The notes beneath the pieces were generated by a model. It saw nothing but the letters and a program-made list of their open reading frames with translations. It was not told the DNA's origin and did no database searches. The position numbers and the translations under genes were made by a program. This document shows positions 1-10,660 of a DNA stretch of 64,000 bases, piece by piece (positions within the stretch are counted from its first letter, which is position 1; every line of letters starts with the position of its first letter). This DNA is from Kytococcus aerolatus. Its GTDB lineage: Bacteria; Actinomycetota; Actinomycetes; Actinomycetales; Dermatophilaceae. The stretch lies in the NCBI RefSeq assembly GCF_900187395.1, contig NZ_FYEZ01000001.1, positions 310,001-374,000 of the forward strand, given 5' to 3'.

Positions 1-302
1 AGGAGGCGTCGGATGCGCCGCAGCCAGAAGGTAGTCATGTTCATGTACCCGTTGCGCCGCACCTCACGCAGCAGCAGCGTGGTGATGAGGAACCCGGAGA
101 TGACGAAGAAGACGTCCACCCCGATGAAGCCTCCGGGCAGGTGGGACGGGGCGAAGTGGAAGACGAGCACGAGCACGACGGCCAGCGCTCGCAGCCCGTC
201 GAGGCCGCGGATCCGCCCGGAGTCGGCCGAACCGGACCCGAAGCCCGCCACGGGCGTGGTGTCCGGATGGCCCTCTCGGGAGACGCGCGTCCGTCGACTC
301 AC
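1..302 (-). CDS. Acyltransferase 3 family membrane protein (N-terminal part, runs off the window)
   Basis: The minus-strand reading gives a basic cytoplasmic leader, then the family's N-terminal hallmark: R-G-L-D-G-L-R-A-L-A-V, a hydrophobic stretch ending VLVFHFAP, and GGFIGVDVFFVISGFLIT, followed by an Arg-rich FWLRRIRRL segment. This is the start of OafA/NodX-type integral membrane acyltransferases, which O-acylate surface polysaccharide or lipid; the His in VFHF is the expected catalytic region. The GTG at 302 is chosen because GAGGAG lies about nine bases upstream. Only about 100 of an expected 350-650 residues are inside the window, so substrate and C-terminal domains cannot be judged. 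The family call is firm, the specific role unknown. Confidence 0.85.
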   Translation of the reverse strand, partial: MSRRTRVSREGHPDTTPVAGFGSGSADSGRIRGLDGLRALAVVLVLVFHFAPSHLPGGFIGVDVFFVISGFLITTLLLREVRRNGYMNMTTFWLRRIRRL

Positions 303-538
303 CCTCAGTGCTCCTCGGTTCCCGCGGGCGCACCCCTCTGGTGCCCGCTCCGGGGCACAGGATAGGGCGCGCCACCGACAGCGCCGTACCGCCGGCTCCG
401 GCGTGCCGAGGATACGGGTCCGACCCCGACCGGACCCCTCCCGACCACCGCACCCGGGACAGAACCCTCGAACGCGGCTACGGTGGACGGACCGATCCCG
501 CCAGCGGCCGAACCGCCGGCAGCGAGAAGGAGAGAACC

Positions 539-793
539 ATGCGCACCACGACCACCCGTCGCACCACCGTCCGCACTCTGGCCGCGCTGGCCGCGTCCAC
601 CGGCCTCTTCCTCTCCGCCTGCGGCGGCGGTGAGGAGGGTGGCGACGACGCCCCGGCCGCCGAGCAGGAGGGTGACGACCAGGGCGACGACGACGCCGAC
701 GACCAGAGCGACGACCAGGGCGACGACGGCGCGGACGACCAGGGTGACGACGACGCCGACGACCAGGGCGACGACGACGCCGACGACAGCTGA
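539..793 (+). CDS. Small Asp-rich repeat lipoprotein
   Basis: This 84-residue protein follows an AGAAGGAGAG ribosome site. An Arg/Thr-rich n-region and a hydrophobic segment end in the lipobox L-S-A-C, so it should be lipidated and attached to the outer face of the membrane. The mature part is almost entirely Asp, with Gly, Ala and Gln spacers, in imperfect eight-residue GDDDADDQ units (DNA about 676-790). Such acidic tails can bind divalent cations or simply keep a protein soluble and extended; nothing here decides between these. There is no enzymatic domain. A large palindromic terminator follows directly, so it is probably a single-gene transcript. Repeat number could vary between strains. 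Confidence 0.7.
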   Translation: MRTTTTRRTTVRTLAALAASTGLFLSACGGGEEGGDDAPAAEQEGDDQGDDDADDQSDDQGDDGADDQGDDDADDQGDDDADDS

Positions 794-810
794 TCGCCCC
801 CACGCACACC

Positions 811-858
811 AACGCCGGAGGGCGGGACCACCACGTGGTGGTCCCGCCCTCCGGCGTT
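811..858. terminator. 48-bp perfect palindrome, bidirectional terminator
   Basis: Positions 811-834 are the exact reverse complement of 835-858, giving a 24-bp stem with no obligatory loop. It lies between the convergent ends of the Asp-rich lipoprotein gene and aconitase and should stop transcripts from both sides. Confidence 0.85.
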
Positions 859-890
859 CCCCGGCGCTGCCGGGTGCGCGACGCCCTGGG

Positions 891-3722
<2,832 letters not shown>

Positions 3723-3913
3723 GCGGATTCCCTTCGTCGTCCGCTGGCGCCACGGTCACCCGGTGGTGTGGTGGGCAGCGGTGTGGTGGTGGTCCGGCGC
3801 CCGCGTCAACGGGGCCGGCGTTGCTTCCCAGTGTGGCCCCGAGGGTGCGGGAGGTCCACCGAGGGCCGCCTGCGCGGCCGGGTGCTGCCCCTCCCCGGGG
3901 CCGACGCTTTTTA

Positions 3914-3927
3914 TCTTGACGTCAAGA
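3914..3927. promoter_or_regulatory. Perfect 14-bp palindrome upstream of aconitase (candidate operator)
   Basis: TCTTGACGTCAAGA is fully symmetric and lies in the acn upstream region, just past the end of the methyltransferase gene. It contains a TTGACG that could also act as a -35 element on the minus strand. No regulator gene lies next to it, so the binding protein is not identified from this sequence. Confidence 0.45.
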
Positions 3928-3932
3928 GACTA

Positions 3933-5216
3933 TCAGACGGGCCCGCCCAGGAGCGCGATCGCCTCGACGTGGTGGGTGTTCGGGAAGGCGTCGAAGCCGA
4001 CCACCGACTCCACGGTCATGCCCAGGTCACGAGCCGTCCCCAGGTCACGCGCCAGGGCGGCCGGGTCGCAGGCCACATAGGCCACGCGGCGGGCCCCGCT
4101 CGCGGCCACCTGCGCCATCACCTCGCGCCCCGCGCCGGCGCGCGGCGGGTCGAGCACGACCAGGTCCGCGGAACGACCCTCCGGGTCCTCCCAGGCCGCC
4201 AGCATCCGCCCGACGTCCCCGACCAGCAGGTCGGCCGGGGTGGCGGGGGCGTGCTCCTCGAGCGCCGCAGCGCAGGCGTCCACCGCGGGCTCGTACCCCT
4301 CGACACCCAGCACGGCACCGCGCTCCCCCACGGCCCGGGCCAGGGGCACCGTGAACGCCCCGGACCCGCAGTAGAGATCCCACACCACCTCGCCCGGCCG
4401 CGGCTCGAGACCGGCCACGACGTGGTCGACATAGGCGGCGACCGCACCGCGGTGCGCCTGCCAGAAGCCACGGGCCCCCAGCCGGACCGGCAACGACTCC
4501 CCCGCCGCCCCACGGGTCGCCTCGGTGATGACGGGTTCCCGCCCGAGGACCCGACCGCGGGCGTCCACGGGGACCGCCACCGCCGGGGAGCCGGCCGGGC
4601 CCACGGCGTCCAGGGCCGCCAGCCCCTGCTGCGGCCGGGGCCGCCCCGGCGCGGCGATGCGCACGACCTCCTCGGTGGCGATGCGGCAGTCCTCCACCGG
4701 GATCACCTCCCGGCTCCGGTGCCGCCGCAGGCCCGGGCGTCCCGCCGGGTCGAGCGCGAACTCCACCCGGGTGCGCCACCGCTCCCCCGGCGCAGCACCC
4801 GGCGGCCCCGGCAGCTCCCGGAGCTCCACCGGCAGGTCGATCCCCGCGAGCCGCTGCAGCTGCTCCCGCACCACCTGCGCCTTGAGCTCCCGCTGCAGCG
4901 GGAGCTCAGCGTGCTGCAGGTCGCAGCCCCCGCAGCCGCCGGGGCCGGCGTACCGACAGGGCGCCTCCCGTCGCCCCTCCGCGGCACGCAGGACCTCCAC
5001 GGCATCGGCGAAGAGGTGGCGCTCCCGGGGCCCGACCCCCGTGACGCGCACCCGGACGAGCTCTCCCGGCAGGGCGTGGCGGACGAAGACCACCCGACCG
5101 TCCTCCCACCGAGCGACGCAGTGCCCCCCGTGGGCGACGGGCCCCACCTCCAGCTCCGCCTCCGCACCCACGAGCGCGGACGAGCGGGCGTGCGGGCGGG
5201 ACGCGCGGGATGACAT
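3933..5216 (-). CDS. TrmA/RlmD-family RNA m5U methyltransferase
   Basis: SAM-dependent 5-methyluridine methyltransferase acting on tRNA or 23S rRNA; the target cannot be told from sequence. Residues 15-80 form a TRAM RNA-binding domain. The iron-sulfur ligands are Cys87, Cys95 and Cys98 (CGGC motif) with Cys177. Methyltransferase motif I is D280LYCGSG, motif IV is LDPPRAG near 356, the catalytic nucleophile is Cys383 in VACDPAALARDL, and the general base is Glu418. The ATG at 5216 is preferred because the TRAM domain starts here; the open frame continues upstream but is not protein-like. Length 427 is normal. Its stop lies a few bases from the acn operator, so both probably use independent promoters. 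Confidence 0.9.
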   Translation of the reverse strand: MSSRASRPHARSSALVGAEAELEVGPVAHGGHCVARWEDGRVVFVRHALPGELVRVRVTGVGPRERHLFADAVEVLRAAEGRREAPCRYAGPGGCGGCDLQHAELPLQRELKAQVVREQLQRLAGIDLPVELRELPGPPGAAPGERWRTRVEFALDPAGRPGLRRHRSREVIPVEDCRIATEEVVRIAAPGRPRPQQGLAALDAVGPAGSPAVAVPVDARGRVLGREPVITEATRGAAGESLPVRLGARGFWQAHRGAVAAYVDHVVAGLEPRPGEVVWDLYCGSGAFTVPLARAVGERGAVLGVEGYEPAVDACAAALEEHAPATPADLLVGDVGRMLAAWEDPEGRSADLVVLDPPRAGAGREVMAQVAASGARRVAYVACDPAALARDLGTARDLGMTVESVVGFDAFPNTHHVEAIALLGGPV

Positions 5217-5269
5217 GGCGGCGAGTCTAGGGCTGGCCGCCGACCGGCTCGGCGCCGACGGCCGAGCGC

Positions 5270-5974
5270 TCAGGCGCCGGCCCCCACCTCGGCGTCGACC
5301 GGGGTGCGGCCTCGGACGAGGATCCACACCATCGCAGCGACGGCCACCAGGTAGAGCGGCCAGCCCATGACGACCTTCGCAATGCCCAGGGCCGCCACCT
5401 GCTCCTGCAGGTAGAGCGGCAGCATGACCGCCACCCGCAGGGCGTAGAGCGCCACCAGCGGCCACGTGAGGTGGCTGCAGGCCCGCACCATGGCCCGCGA
5501 GCGTCGCCAGCCGAGGGGGTTCTCCTCGAAGTCGGGGTCGCCGATGGACACGAGGAAGCCCATGAGTGGCCACCGGGCGAGGATCGAGGCCAGGGAGACG
5601 ACCAGCCAGGCGGCGGACATGAGGATGCCCGGCAGGAAGGCGTCCTCGGCGTTGCCCGAGCGCAGCGCGAAGAACGCGGCCAGGGCGGTGGCGAAGAGCG
5701 CGCTGCCGACGTAGCGCTGGGTGCCCCCGGTGACGAGCCGCAGGAGGAAGAGCACGACCACGAGGACACCGGAGGCGATGACCGCCCCCCGCAGGTCCTC
5801 TCGCAGCAGCCACCACAGGACGAAGGCCAGGGTCGGCAGAGCCGTCTCCAGCGAGCCCCGCCACCCGCCGAGGGCGTCGGCCAGCCGGTGCCGGATGACC
5901 GCCTCGACGGTCTCCTCCACCACGGCCAGGCGCACCGGGGCGACCCGGTCGCCGGTCAGCGCGTCAGCCGGCAC
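5270..5974 (-). CDS. DUF3159 family integral membrane protein
   Basis: A 234-residue protein with a soluble N-terminus (about 45 residues) and five or six hydrophobic segments (about 48-65, 68-85, 92-108, 116-138, 172-195, 203-222). The length, the GDPDFEENPLGWRRSR loop and the position beside DUF3710 match the actinobacterial DUF3159 family. Its function is unknown; it acts in the cytoplasmic membrane. The GTG start at 5974 lies 11 bases inside the end of the DUF3710 gene, so the two are translationally coupled and probably work together. Confidence 0.8.
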   Translation of the reverse strand: MPADALTGDRVAPVRLAVVEETVEAVIRHRLADALGGWRGSLETALPTLAFVLWWLLREDLRGAVIASGVLVVVLFLLRLVTGGTQRYVGSALFATALAAFFALRSGNAEDAFLPGILMSAAWLVVSLASILARWPLMGFLVSIGDPDFEENPLGWRRSRAMVRACSHLTWPLVALYALRVAVMLPLYLQEQVAALGIAKVVMGWPLYLVAVAAMVWILVRGRTPVDAEVGAGA

Positions 5975-6851
5975 GCTGCTCGGCCCGTGCCGCCATGGAA
6001 CCGTTCTCAGGGTCCTCCGAGGGAATGTTCAGCGGCAGCAGGGAGCGCGGCTCGCGGGGTGTGTCGTCCCGGTGCACCACGCAGGCCCGCACCAGGGCGT
6101 ACATCAGGGCGGCCTTCTCCCGGTCGACCGCGGCCTTCCCCGAGATCACGGCACGCAGGAACCAGCGGGGTCCCTCGATGCCGAGGAAGCGGACCGGCGC
6201 GGTGCGCTGCGAGGTCTGCTTGTCCCCCAGCTGACCGGAGACCGGCATCCGGGCGTGGATCTCCGAGCCGAAGGGGCCCTCCACCACGGCGCCGTGCGAA
6301 CCGGACTTCTCCAGCCCGTCCACGAGGCCCTGGCGGATCTCCTCCCACAGGCCGCCGGAGCGCGGGGCGGCATAGGCCTGCAGCTGCAGGTTCGACTCGG
6401 CCAGGGCGATGTTGACGGCCGTCACCTGACCGCTCTGCCGGTTCGTCTCGAGCCGCAGCTGCATGCCGGGGACCCCCGGGACCCAGAGCGATCCGAGGTC
6501 CACCCGGTTGCGCGGGCCGGGCACCTCGGAGGCGTCGAACGGCCCCTTCTCTCGGGCACCCTCCGGGCGGGGCAGCCCCAGCGCGATGGCCTCCTCGGCC
6601 TCCTGGCGCATCATGTCGCGCTGCTCGGGGGCCAGCTCCTCCTCCGCTCGGTCCACCTCGTCCTGCGGGTCAGCGGCCTCCGGCTCCCCGCTGGCGGCGA
6701 TGGCCTCCAGCCCGCCCATCCGATCCACCTCGTCGGCGGACAGGCCGAGCTCGCGCAGCTCGGCCTCGGTGAGGTCGGAGCCCATGGTGCGCCCCTCCGG
6801 CCCGGGTGCGGTGCGCGCCCCCTCGTCCTGCGAACGACCGAACAGTCCCAT
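5964..6851 (-). CDS. DUF3710 family protein
   Basis: A 295-residue cytoplasmic protein. The first 110 residues are charged and low in complexity, rich in Glu, Ala and Asp, and probably disordered. A conserved domain follows from about residue 115 (VPGPRNRVDLGSLWVPG) to 270 (RFLGIEGPRWFLRAVISG), which is the DUF3710 core. The family has no established biochemical role but sits beside dut across actinobacteria. The ATG at 6851 has a GAGGAGAGG ribosome site. The stop overlaps the DUF3159 start. Confidence 0.85.
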   Translation of the reverse strand: MGLFGRSQDEGARTAPGPEGRTMGSDLTEAELRELGLSADEVDRMGGLEAIAASGEPEAADPQDEVDRAEEELAPEQRDMMRQEAEEAIALGLPRPEGAREKGPFDASEVPGPRNRVDLGSLWVPGVPGMQLRLETNRQSGQVTAVNIALAESNLQLQAYAAPRSGGLWEEIRQGLVDGLEKSGSHGAVVEGPFGSEIHARMPVSGQLGDKQTSQRTAPVRFLGIEGPRWFLRAVISGKAAVDREKAALMYALVRACVVHRDDTPREPRSLLPLNIPSEDPENGSMAARAEQRAG

Positions 6852-6917
6852 GCCTCACGCCTCTCCTCGTCGCTGCCCACGGCGTGTGCCGCGGACGGTG
6901 CCGTCACCGGCGGGTGG

Positions 6918-7376
6918 TCACCGGCCCGTCGAGCCGTGCCCCCGGTCGCTCCGGTCGGTCGCGCCGAGCGCGTCCGCATCGGCGACCTCCTGGAGGTCCG
7001 GCAGCTCGACCCGCTGGATCACCAGCTGGGCGATGCGATCACCGACGGCCACGGTAAAGGAATCCCGGGTGTCGGTGTTCAGCAGACACACCTTCACCTC
7101 GCCCCGGTAGCCGGCGTCGACCGTCCCGGGGGCGTTGAGCACCGTCACCCCGTGCCGGGCGGCGAGTCCCGACCGGGGGTGCACCAGCCCCACCGTGCCC
7201 GGGGCCAGACCCAGCGCGATGCCGGTGCCCACCAAGGCGCGGGCCGCCGGGGCGATGGTCACCGCCTCGGCGGCGTACAGGTCCAGCCCGGCGTCCGTGG
7301 GGTGCGCCCGGGTGGGCAGCTGCGCGTGCTCGACCAGTCGGGTCGCGCGCAGGGGAACGGCGGGCTCGGAGATCAC
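6918..7376 (-). CDS. dut: dUTP diphosphatase (dUTPase)
   Basis: Hydrolyses dUTP to dUMP and pyrophosphate, keeping uracil out of DNA and supplying dTMP synthesis. All five trimeric-dUTPase motifs are present in 152 residues: D28AGLDLYA, P67RSGLA, G84TVDAGYRGE with catalytic Asp87, G112DRIAQL, and the flexible C-terminal arm R145GHGSTGR. The GTG at 7376 is chosen because it lies four bases after the stop of the DUF4193 gene and begins just before the first conserved strand. Together with DUF4193, DUF3710 and DUF3159 it forms a conserved actinobacterial gene order. Confidence 0.95.
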   Translation of the reverse strand: MISEPAVPLRATRLVEHAQLPTRAHPTDAGLDLYAAEAVTIAPAARALVGTGIALGLAPGTVGLVHPRSGLAARHGVTVLNAPGTVDAGYRGEVKVCLLNTDTRDSFTVAVGDRIAQLVIQRVELPDLQEVADADALGATDRSDRGHGSTGR

Positions 7377-7380
7377 GGGA

Positions 7381-7677
7381 TCAGTCGCACTCGGAGCAGA
7401 TGAGCTGGCCGTTCTTCTCCTTGGCCAGCTGGCTGCGGTGGTGCACCAGGAAGCAGGAGGAGCAGGTGAACTCGTCCGTCTGGGTGGGCAGGACGCGGAC
7501 CGAGAGCTCCTCGCTGGAGAGATCGGCCCCGGGCAGCTCGAAGCCCTCGGCCTGCTCGGTCTCGTCGACGTCGACCTGGCCGGAGTTGGTGTCACCGCGA
7601 CGGTTCTTGAGCTCCTCGATGGAGTCGGTCTCGATGTCGTCGTCGTTCTTGCGGGGGGCGTCGTAGTCGGTCGCCAC
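7381..7677 (-). CDS. DUF4193 family small acidic protein with paired CxxC
   Basis: A 98-residue protein: an acidic N-terminal half with a bipartite Lys/Arg patch, then T-C-S-S-C-F-L-V-H and a final I-C-S-E-C-D. The two CxxC-type pairs suggest a zinc ribbon of the kind seen in RNA-polymerase-associated proteins; this is inference. GTG start with AGGAGA upstream. It is the first gene of the dut cluster. The family is conserved in actinobacteria, unlinked to a proven function. Confidence 0.85.
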   Translation of the reverse strand: MATDYDAPRKNDDDIETDSIEELKNRRGDTNSGQVDVDETEQAEGFELPGADLSSEELSVRVLPTQTDEFTCSSCFLVHHRSQLAKEKNGQLICSECD

Positions 7678-7817
7678 GGCTTCTCCTGACCTGGGGGGCT
7701 CGCTGGCCGAGACGGCGCAGCACGCGCGGAGAGTGCACCATCCGCGGTGAAAGTGCAACCCACGACACGCCGGAGACATTCCCCGGTCCCACCCCACCCC
7801 ACGCCGGGAGGCGCCGG

Positions 7818-8777
7818 TCAGCCCTCCGGCCCGGCGGCGCCGAGCTCGTCGAGCCGCGTCCCGAGCCAGGCCACGAGCGGCTCCGGGCCGGCCACGAGCA
7901 GCGAGCGCCCGGGGAACCCGCCCACCGGCCCGTGGACGACTCCCCCGGCCTCCTCGACGACGAGCAGGCCCGCAGCGTGGTCCCACACGTGGGTGCCGCG
8001 CTCGTAGTAGGCGTCGAGGCGTCCCGCGGCGACCGCACAGAGGTCGAGGGCGGCCGAGCCGAGGCGCCGGATGTCGCGGACCTGCGGGAGCAGCTCGGCG
8101 ACGACCCGCCCCTGCTCGGCCCGGACCCCGGCGTCGTAGCCGAAACCGGTGCCCAGCAGCGCCAGGGCGGGATCGGTGGTGGCGGCCACCCGAAGGGCAC
8201 GCTCCCCAGCACGCCCGTCGGCCGGGGGCGTCTCGAGGACCGCCCCGGCGCCGTGCCCGGCGTGGAAGAGCTCGCCGGTGACCGGCGCGTACACCGCCCC
8301 GACGACCGGCGCCCACGCCCCGGGGCGGGTCGGGTCACCGAGCACGCAGGCCACGGAGACCGCCCAGGAGGGCAGGCCGTAGAGATAGTTGACCGTCCCG
8401 TCGATCGGGTCGAGCACCCAGGTCAAGCACCCGGCCTCGCGGGCGTCCGGGGCGCCGTCGGTGACCTCGGTACCGGTCTCGGTGCCGGCACCACCGAACT
8501 CCTCGCCGAGCACCAGGTCGTCCGGTCGGCACCGGGCCAGCTGCTCGCGCAGCCAGGTCTCACTGGCTCGGTCCGCGGCGGTCACCACGTCGGTGCTGCT
8601 GGACTTCGTCGCCGCGACGTCCACCCGGTCCGGGCGCTGGGCGAGCAGACGCTCCCCGGCCTCCTCGGCCAGCCCGGCGGCCAGCTCGCGCAGGGCCGGC
8701 AGGTCGTGCCCGCCGGCGGCGAGCAGGGCCCGGCGGTCGACCGTCCGGGCGCTCGCGGGCTGCGTGCGCTCAGGCAC
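7818..8777 (-). CDS. Inositol-monophosphatase (SuhB/IMPase) family phosphatase
   Basis: Mg2+-dependent sugar-phosphate phosphatase of 319 residues. Metal-binding residues are Glu92-Glu93 in LVLGEEFGG, Asp123 and Asp126 in WVLDPIDGTVNYLYG, and the Asp in WDHAAGLLVVEEAGG; the DVVTAADRASE helix is at 63-73. Possible substrates include myo-inositol 1-phosphate and histidinol phosphate; sequence alone does not decide. The GTG start overlaps the end of the ferrochelatase gene by eight bases, so it is the third gene of a UPF0126-hemH-IMPase operon. An insert around residues 96-113 (Thr/Glu-rich) is longer than in most homologues. Confidence 0.88.
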   Translation of the reverse strand: MPERTQPASARTVDRRALLAAGGHDLPALRELAAGLAEEAGERLLAQRPDRVDVAATKSSSTDVVTAADRASETWLREQLARCRPDDLVLGEEFGGAGTETGTEVTDGAPDAREAGCLTWVLDPIDGTVNYLYGLPSWAVSVACVLGDPTRPGAWAPVVGAVYAPVTGELFHAGHGAGAVLETPPADGRAGERALRVAATTDPALALLGTGFGYDAGVRAEQGRVVAELLPQVRDIRRLGSAALDLCAVAAGRLDAYYERGTHVWDHAAGLLVVEEAGGVVHGPVGGFPGRSLLVAGPEPLVAWLGTRLDELGAAGPEG

Positions 8778-9924
8778 CGCCGGCCGCCGCGGTGTACCAG
8801 TCGGGCTGCTCGTCCGCGGCCCCGCAGAGGGCCGGTCGGGCCGCGCGCAGGTTGGGGCAGCACCCGGGGGCGCAGACGGCGGGCATCGGGCGCGAGGGCG
8901 GCCACTGGCGCGCCTCCGGCCCCTCCCCCCGGGCCTCGGCGGCCCGCTCCTCGAGCAGGTCCACCAGACCGCTCACGAACTCCGGGGCCACCCCCACGGT
9001 GGGCACGCGAACGAAGGTCAGCCCGAGCTCGTCGGCGGTCTGCTTCGCCTCCACGTCGAGGTCGTAGACCACCTCCATGTGGTCGCTCACGAAGCCGATC
9101 GGGGCCACCGCCACCGCCCGGACGCCGAGCGCGGCCAGCTCCCGGAGGTGGTCGTTGACGTCCGGCTCGAGCCACGGCACCGAGGGCGGGCCGGAGCGGG
9201 AGCAGTAGGCCAGGTCGGTGCGCAGCTCGACGCCGAGGGTGGCCTGCACCTCGTCCTCGATCGCGGCGGTGAGCTGCTCGTGCTGGGCGCGGTAGACCTG
9301 TCCGTCGGAGTCCCCTGGGCCGGAGGTCTCGTCCATGGTGTCGGGGATGGAGTGAGTGACGGTCACGAGGGCCACCTGCCCGGCCTCGTGCTCGGTCAGC
9401 AGGCCGCGCACGGCCTCGGTGACCAAGCGGCTGTTGGTCGCGGAGAAACCCGGATGGTGGGCGTAGGGACGGACCTTGTCGATCTGCACCACCGGGTCGC
9501 CGGCCTCGTGCCCGGAGGTCACGGCGTCGGCCAGGTTCTCCCGGTACTGGCGGCAGGAGGAGTAGCTCGAGTAGGCGCTGGTGGTCAGGGCCAGCAGCCG
9601 CCGCTGGCCGTCCCGCGCGGCCTGCGCGACGGTGTCGTCCAGGAAGGGCTCAGAGTTGCGATTGCCCCAGAGCACGGGCAGGGCGATGCCGCGCCGCCGC
9701 AGCTCGGCGGTCAGGGCGGACTGCAGGGCCCGGCACTGGTCGTTGATCGGGCTGCGGCCCCCGAAGAGGTGGTAGTGCTCCCCCACCTCGGCGAGCCGCT
9801 CGTCGGGGATGTCCTTGCCCGCCGTGACGCGGCGGAGGAAGGGCAGGACCTCGTCCGGCCCCTCCGGACCGCCGAAGGAGGTGAGGAGCACCGCGTCGTA
9901 GGGCGCCAGCAGGTCGTCGGTCAC
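8770..9924 (-). CDS. hemH: Ferrochelatase (coproporphyrin III type, CpfC/HemH)
   Basis: Inserts Fe2+ into the porphyrin in the last or penultimate step of haem synthesis; actinobacteria mostly use the coproporphyrin route, so the substrate is probably coproporphyrin III. Recognisable stretches are AVLLTSFGGPEGPDEVLPFLRRV at the N-terminus, HYHLFGGRSPIN, SAYSSYSSCRQYRENLADA, VTVTHSIPD and VAPIGFVSDHMEVVYDLD with the catalytic His-Glu region. The tail holds four cysteines (VCAPGCCPN and ALCG), consistent with the [2Fe-2S] cluster described for actinobacterial enzymes. The GTG at 9924 is preceded by CAGGAGA and overlaps the UPF0126 stop as GTGA. 384 residues. Confidence 0.93.
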   Translation of the reverse strand: MTDDLLAPYDAVLLTSFGGPEGPDEVLPFLRRVTAGKDIPDERLAEVGEHYHLFGGRSPINDQCRALQSALTAELRRRGIALPVLWGNRNSEPFLDDTVAQAARDGQRRLLALTTSAYSSYSSCRQYRENLADAVTSGHEAGDPVVQIDKVRPYAHHPGFSATNSRLVTEAVRGLLTEHEAGQVALVTVTHSIPDTMDETSGPGDSDGQVYRAQHEQLTAAIEDEVQATLGVELRTDLAYCSRSGPPSVPWLEPDVNDHLRELAALGVRAVAVAPIGFVSDHMEVVYDLDVEAKQTADELGLTFVRVPTVGVAPEFVSGLVDLLEERAAEARGEGPEARQWPPSRPMPAVCAPGCCPNLRAARPALCGAADEQPDWYTAAAGGA

Positions 9925-10556
9925 AGGTCGTCTCCTGTCGTGAGGGCGTACGGGGCGTGCCAGTCCAGGGCGATCGAGGCCATCCGTAGCGCGAACACCG
10001 CGGCGACGACGATCCACACGGTCAAGGATCCCAGCACGCCCAGGTGGTGCAGCAGGACGGTCAGGCAGGAGCCCAGCAGGGCCGGCAGGACGTAGAGCTC
10101 CCGGCGCAGCACCTCGGGCACCTGGCCGGCGACCACGTCGCGCATCACACCCCCGCCGGCAGCGGTCACCACGCCGACGATGACGGCGGTGAGCGGCCCC
10201 GCCCCCAGGGTGAGCGCCTTGAGCGACCCGGTCACGCAGAAGAAGGCCAGGCCGACGGCGTCGAAGACACGGATCGCCCGCCGCACCCGGTGCAGGGCGA
10301 CGTGGCTGGCGAAGGTGAGCAGCCCGGCCAGGACGGCGGTGCCCACCAGGCGCCAGTCCGACACCCCCACCGGCGGGGTGGCACCCAGGAGGAGGTCCCG
10401 CACGGTCCCCCCACCCAGCCCGGCGAGCCAGGCCAGGAGGAGCACCCCCACGAGGTCGAGCTGCCGGCGGACCGCCACGAGCGCGCCGGACAGGGCGAAG
10501 GCGAAGACCCCGATGAGGTCGAGGAGGAGCGCCAGGGTGGGGTCGAGGACGTGCAC
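9921..10556 (-). CDS. UPF0126/TRIC-family membrane protein (YadS/YicG-like)
   Basis: A 211-residue protein with two repeats of three transmembrane helices, each starting with a G-[AG]-G-G-G-[TV]-[MV]-R-D signature (GLGGGTVRDLLLG and AAGGGVMRDVVAG). The same fold occurs in TRIC-type cation channels; some bacterial UPF0126 members have been linked to small-molecule uptake, so the substrate is open. An in-frame ATG exists at 10601, but the GTG at 10556 is preferred: the -10 box TACACT lies exactly six bases before it, pointing to a leaderless mRNA, and homologues begin at this hydrophobic helix. First gene of the hemH operon. Confidence 0.8.
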   Translation of the reverse strand: MHVLDPTLALLLDLIGVFAFALSGALVAVRRQLDLVGVLLLAWLAGLGGGTVRDLLLGATPPVGVSDWRLVGTAVLAGLLTFASHVALHRVRRAIRVFDAVGLAFFCVTGSLKALTLGAGPLTAVIVGVVTAAGGGVMRDVVAGQVPEVLRRELYVLPALLGSCLTVLLHHLGVLGSLTVWIVVAAVFALRMASIALDWHAPYALTTGDDL

Positions 10557-10562
10557 CCACGG

Positions 10563-10568
10563 AGTGTA
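10563..10568 (-). promoter_or_regulatory. -10 box (TACACT) for a leaderless UPF0126-hemH-IMPase transcript
   Basis: On the minus strand TACACT ends six bases before the GTG at 10556, so transcription would begin at or next to the start codon. No Shine-Dalgarno is present. Confidence 0.5.
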
Positions 10569-10660
10569 GGCGTGCCCCTGCGGCGCGTGGCACCACGACA
10601 TGGCAGTCTGGGCGGGCCCGTGCCCCACCGCGCGGGGCGCACCGGGACGAGGAGGACGCC

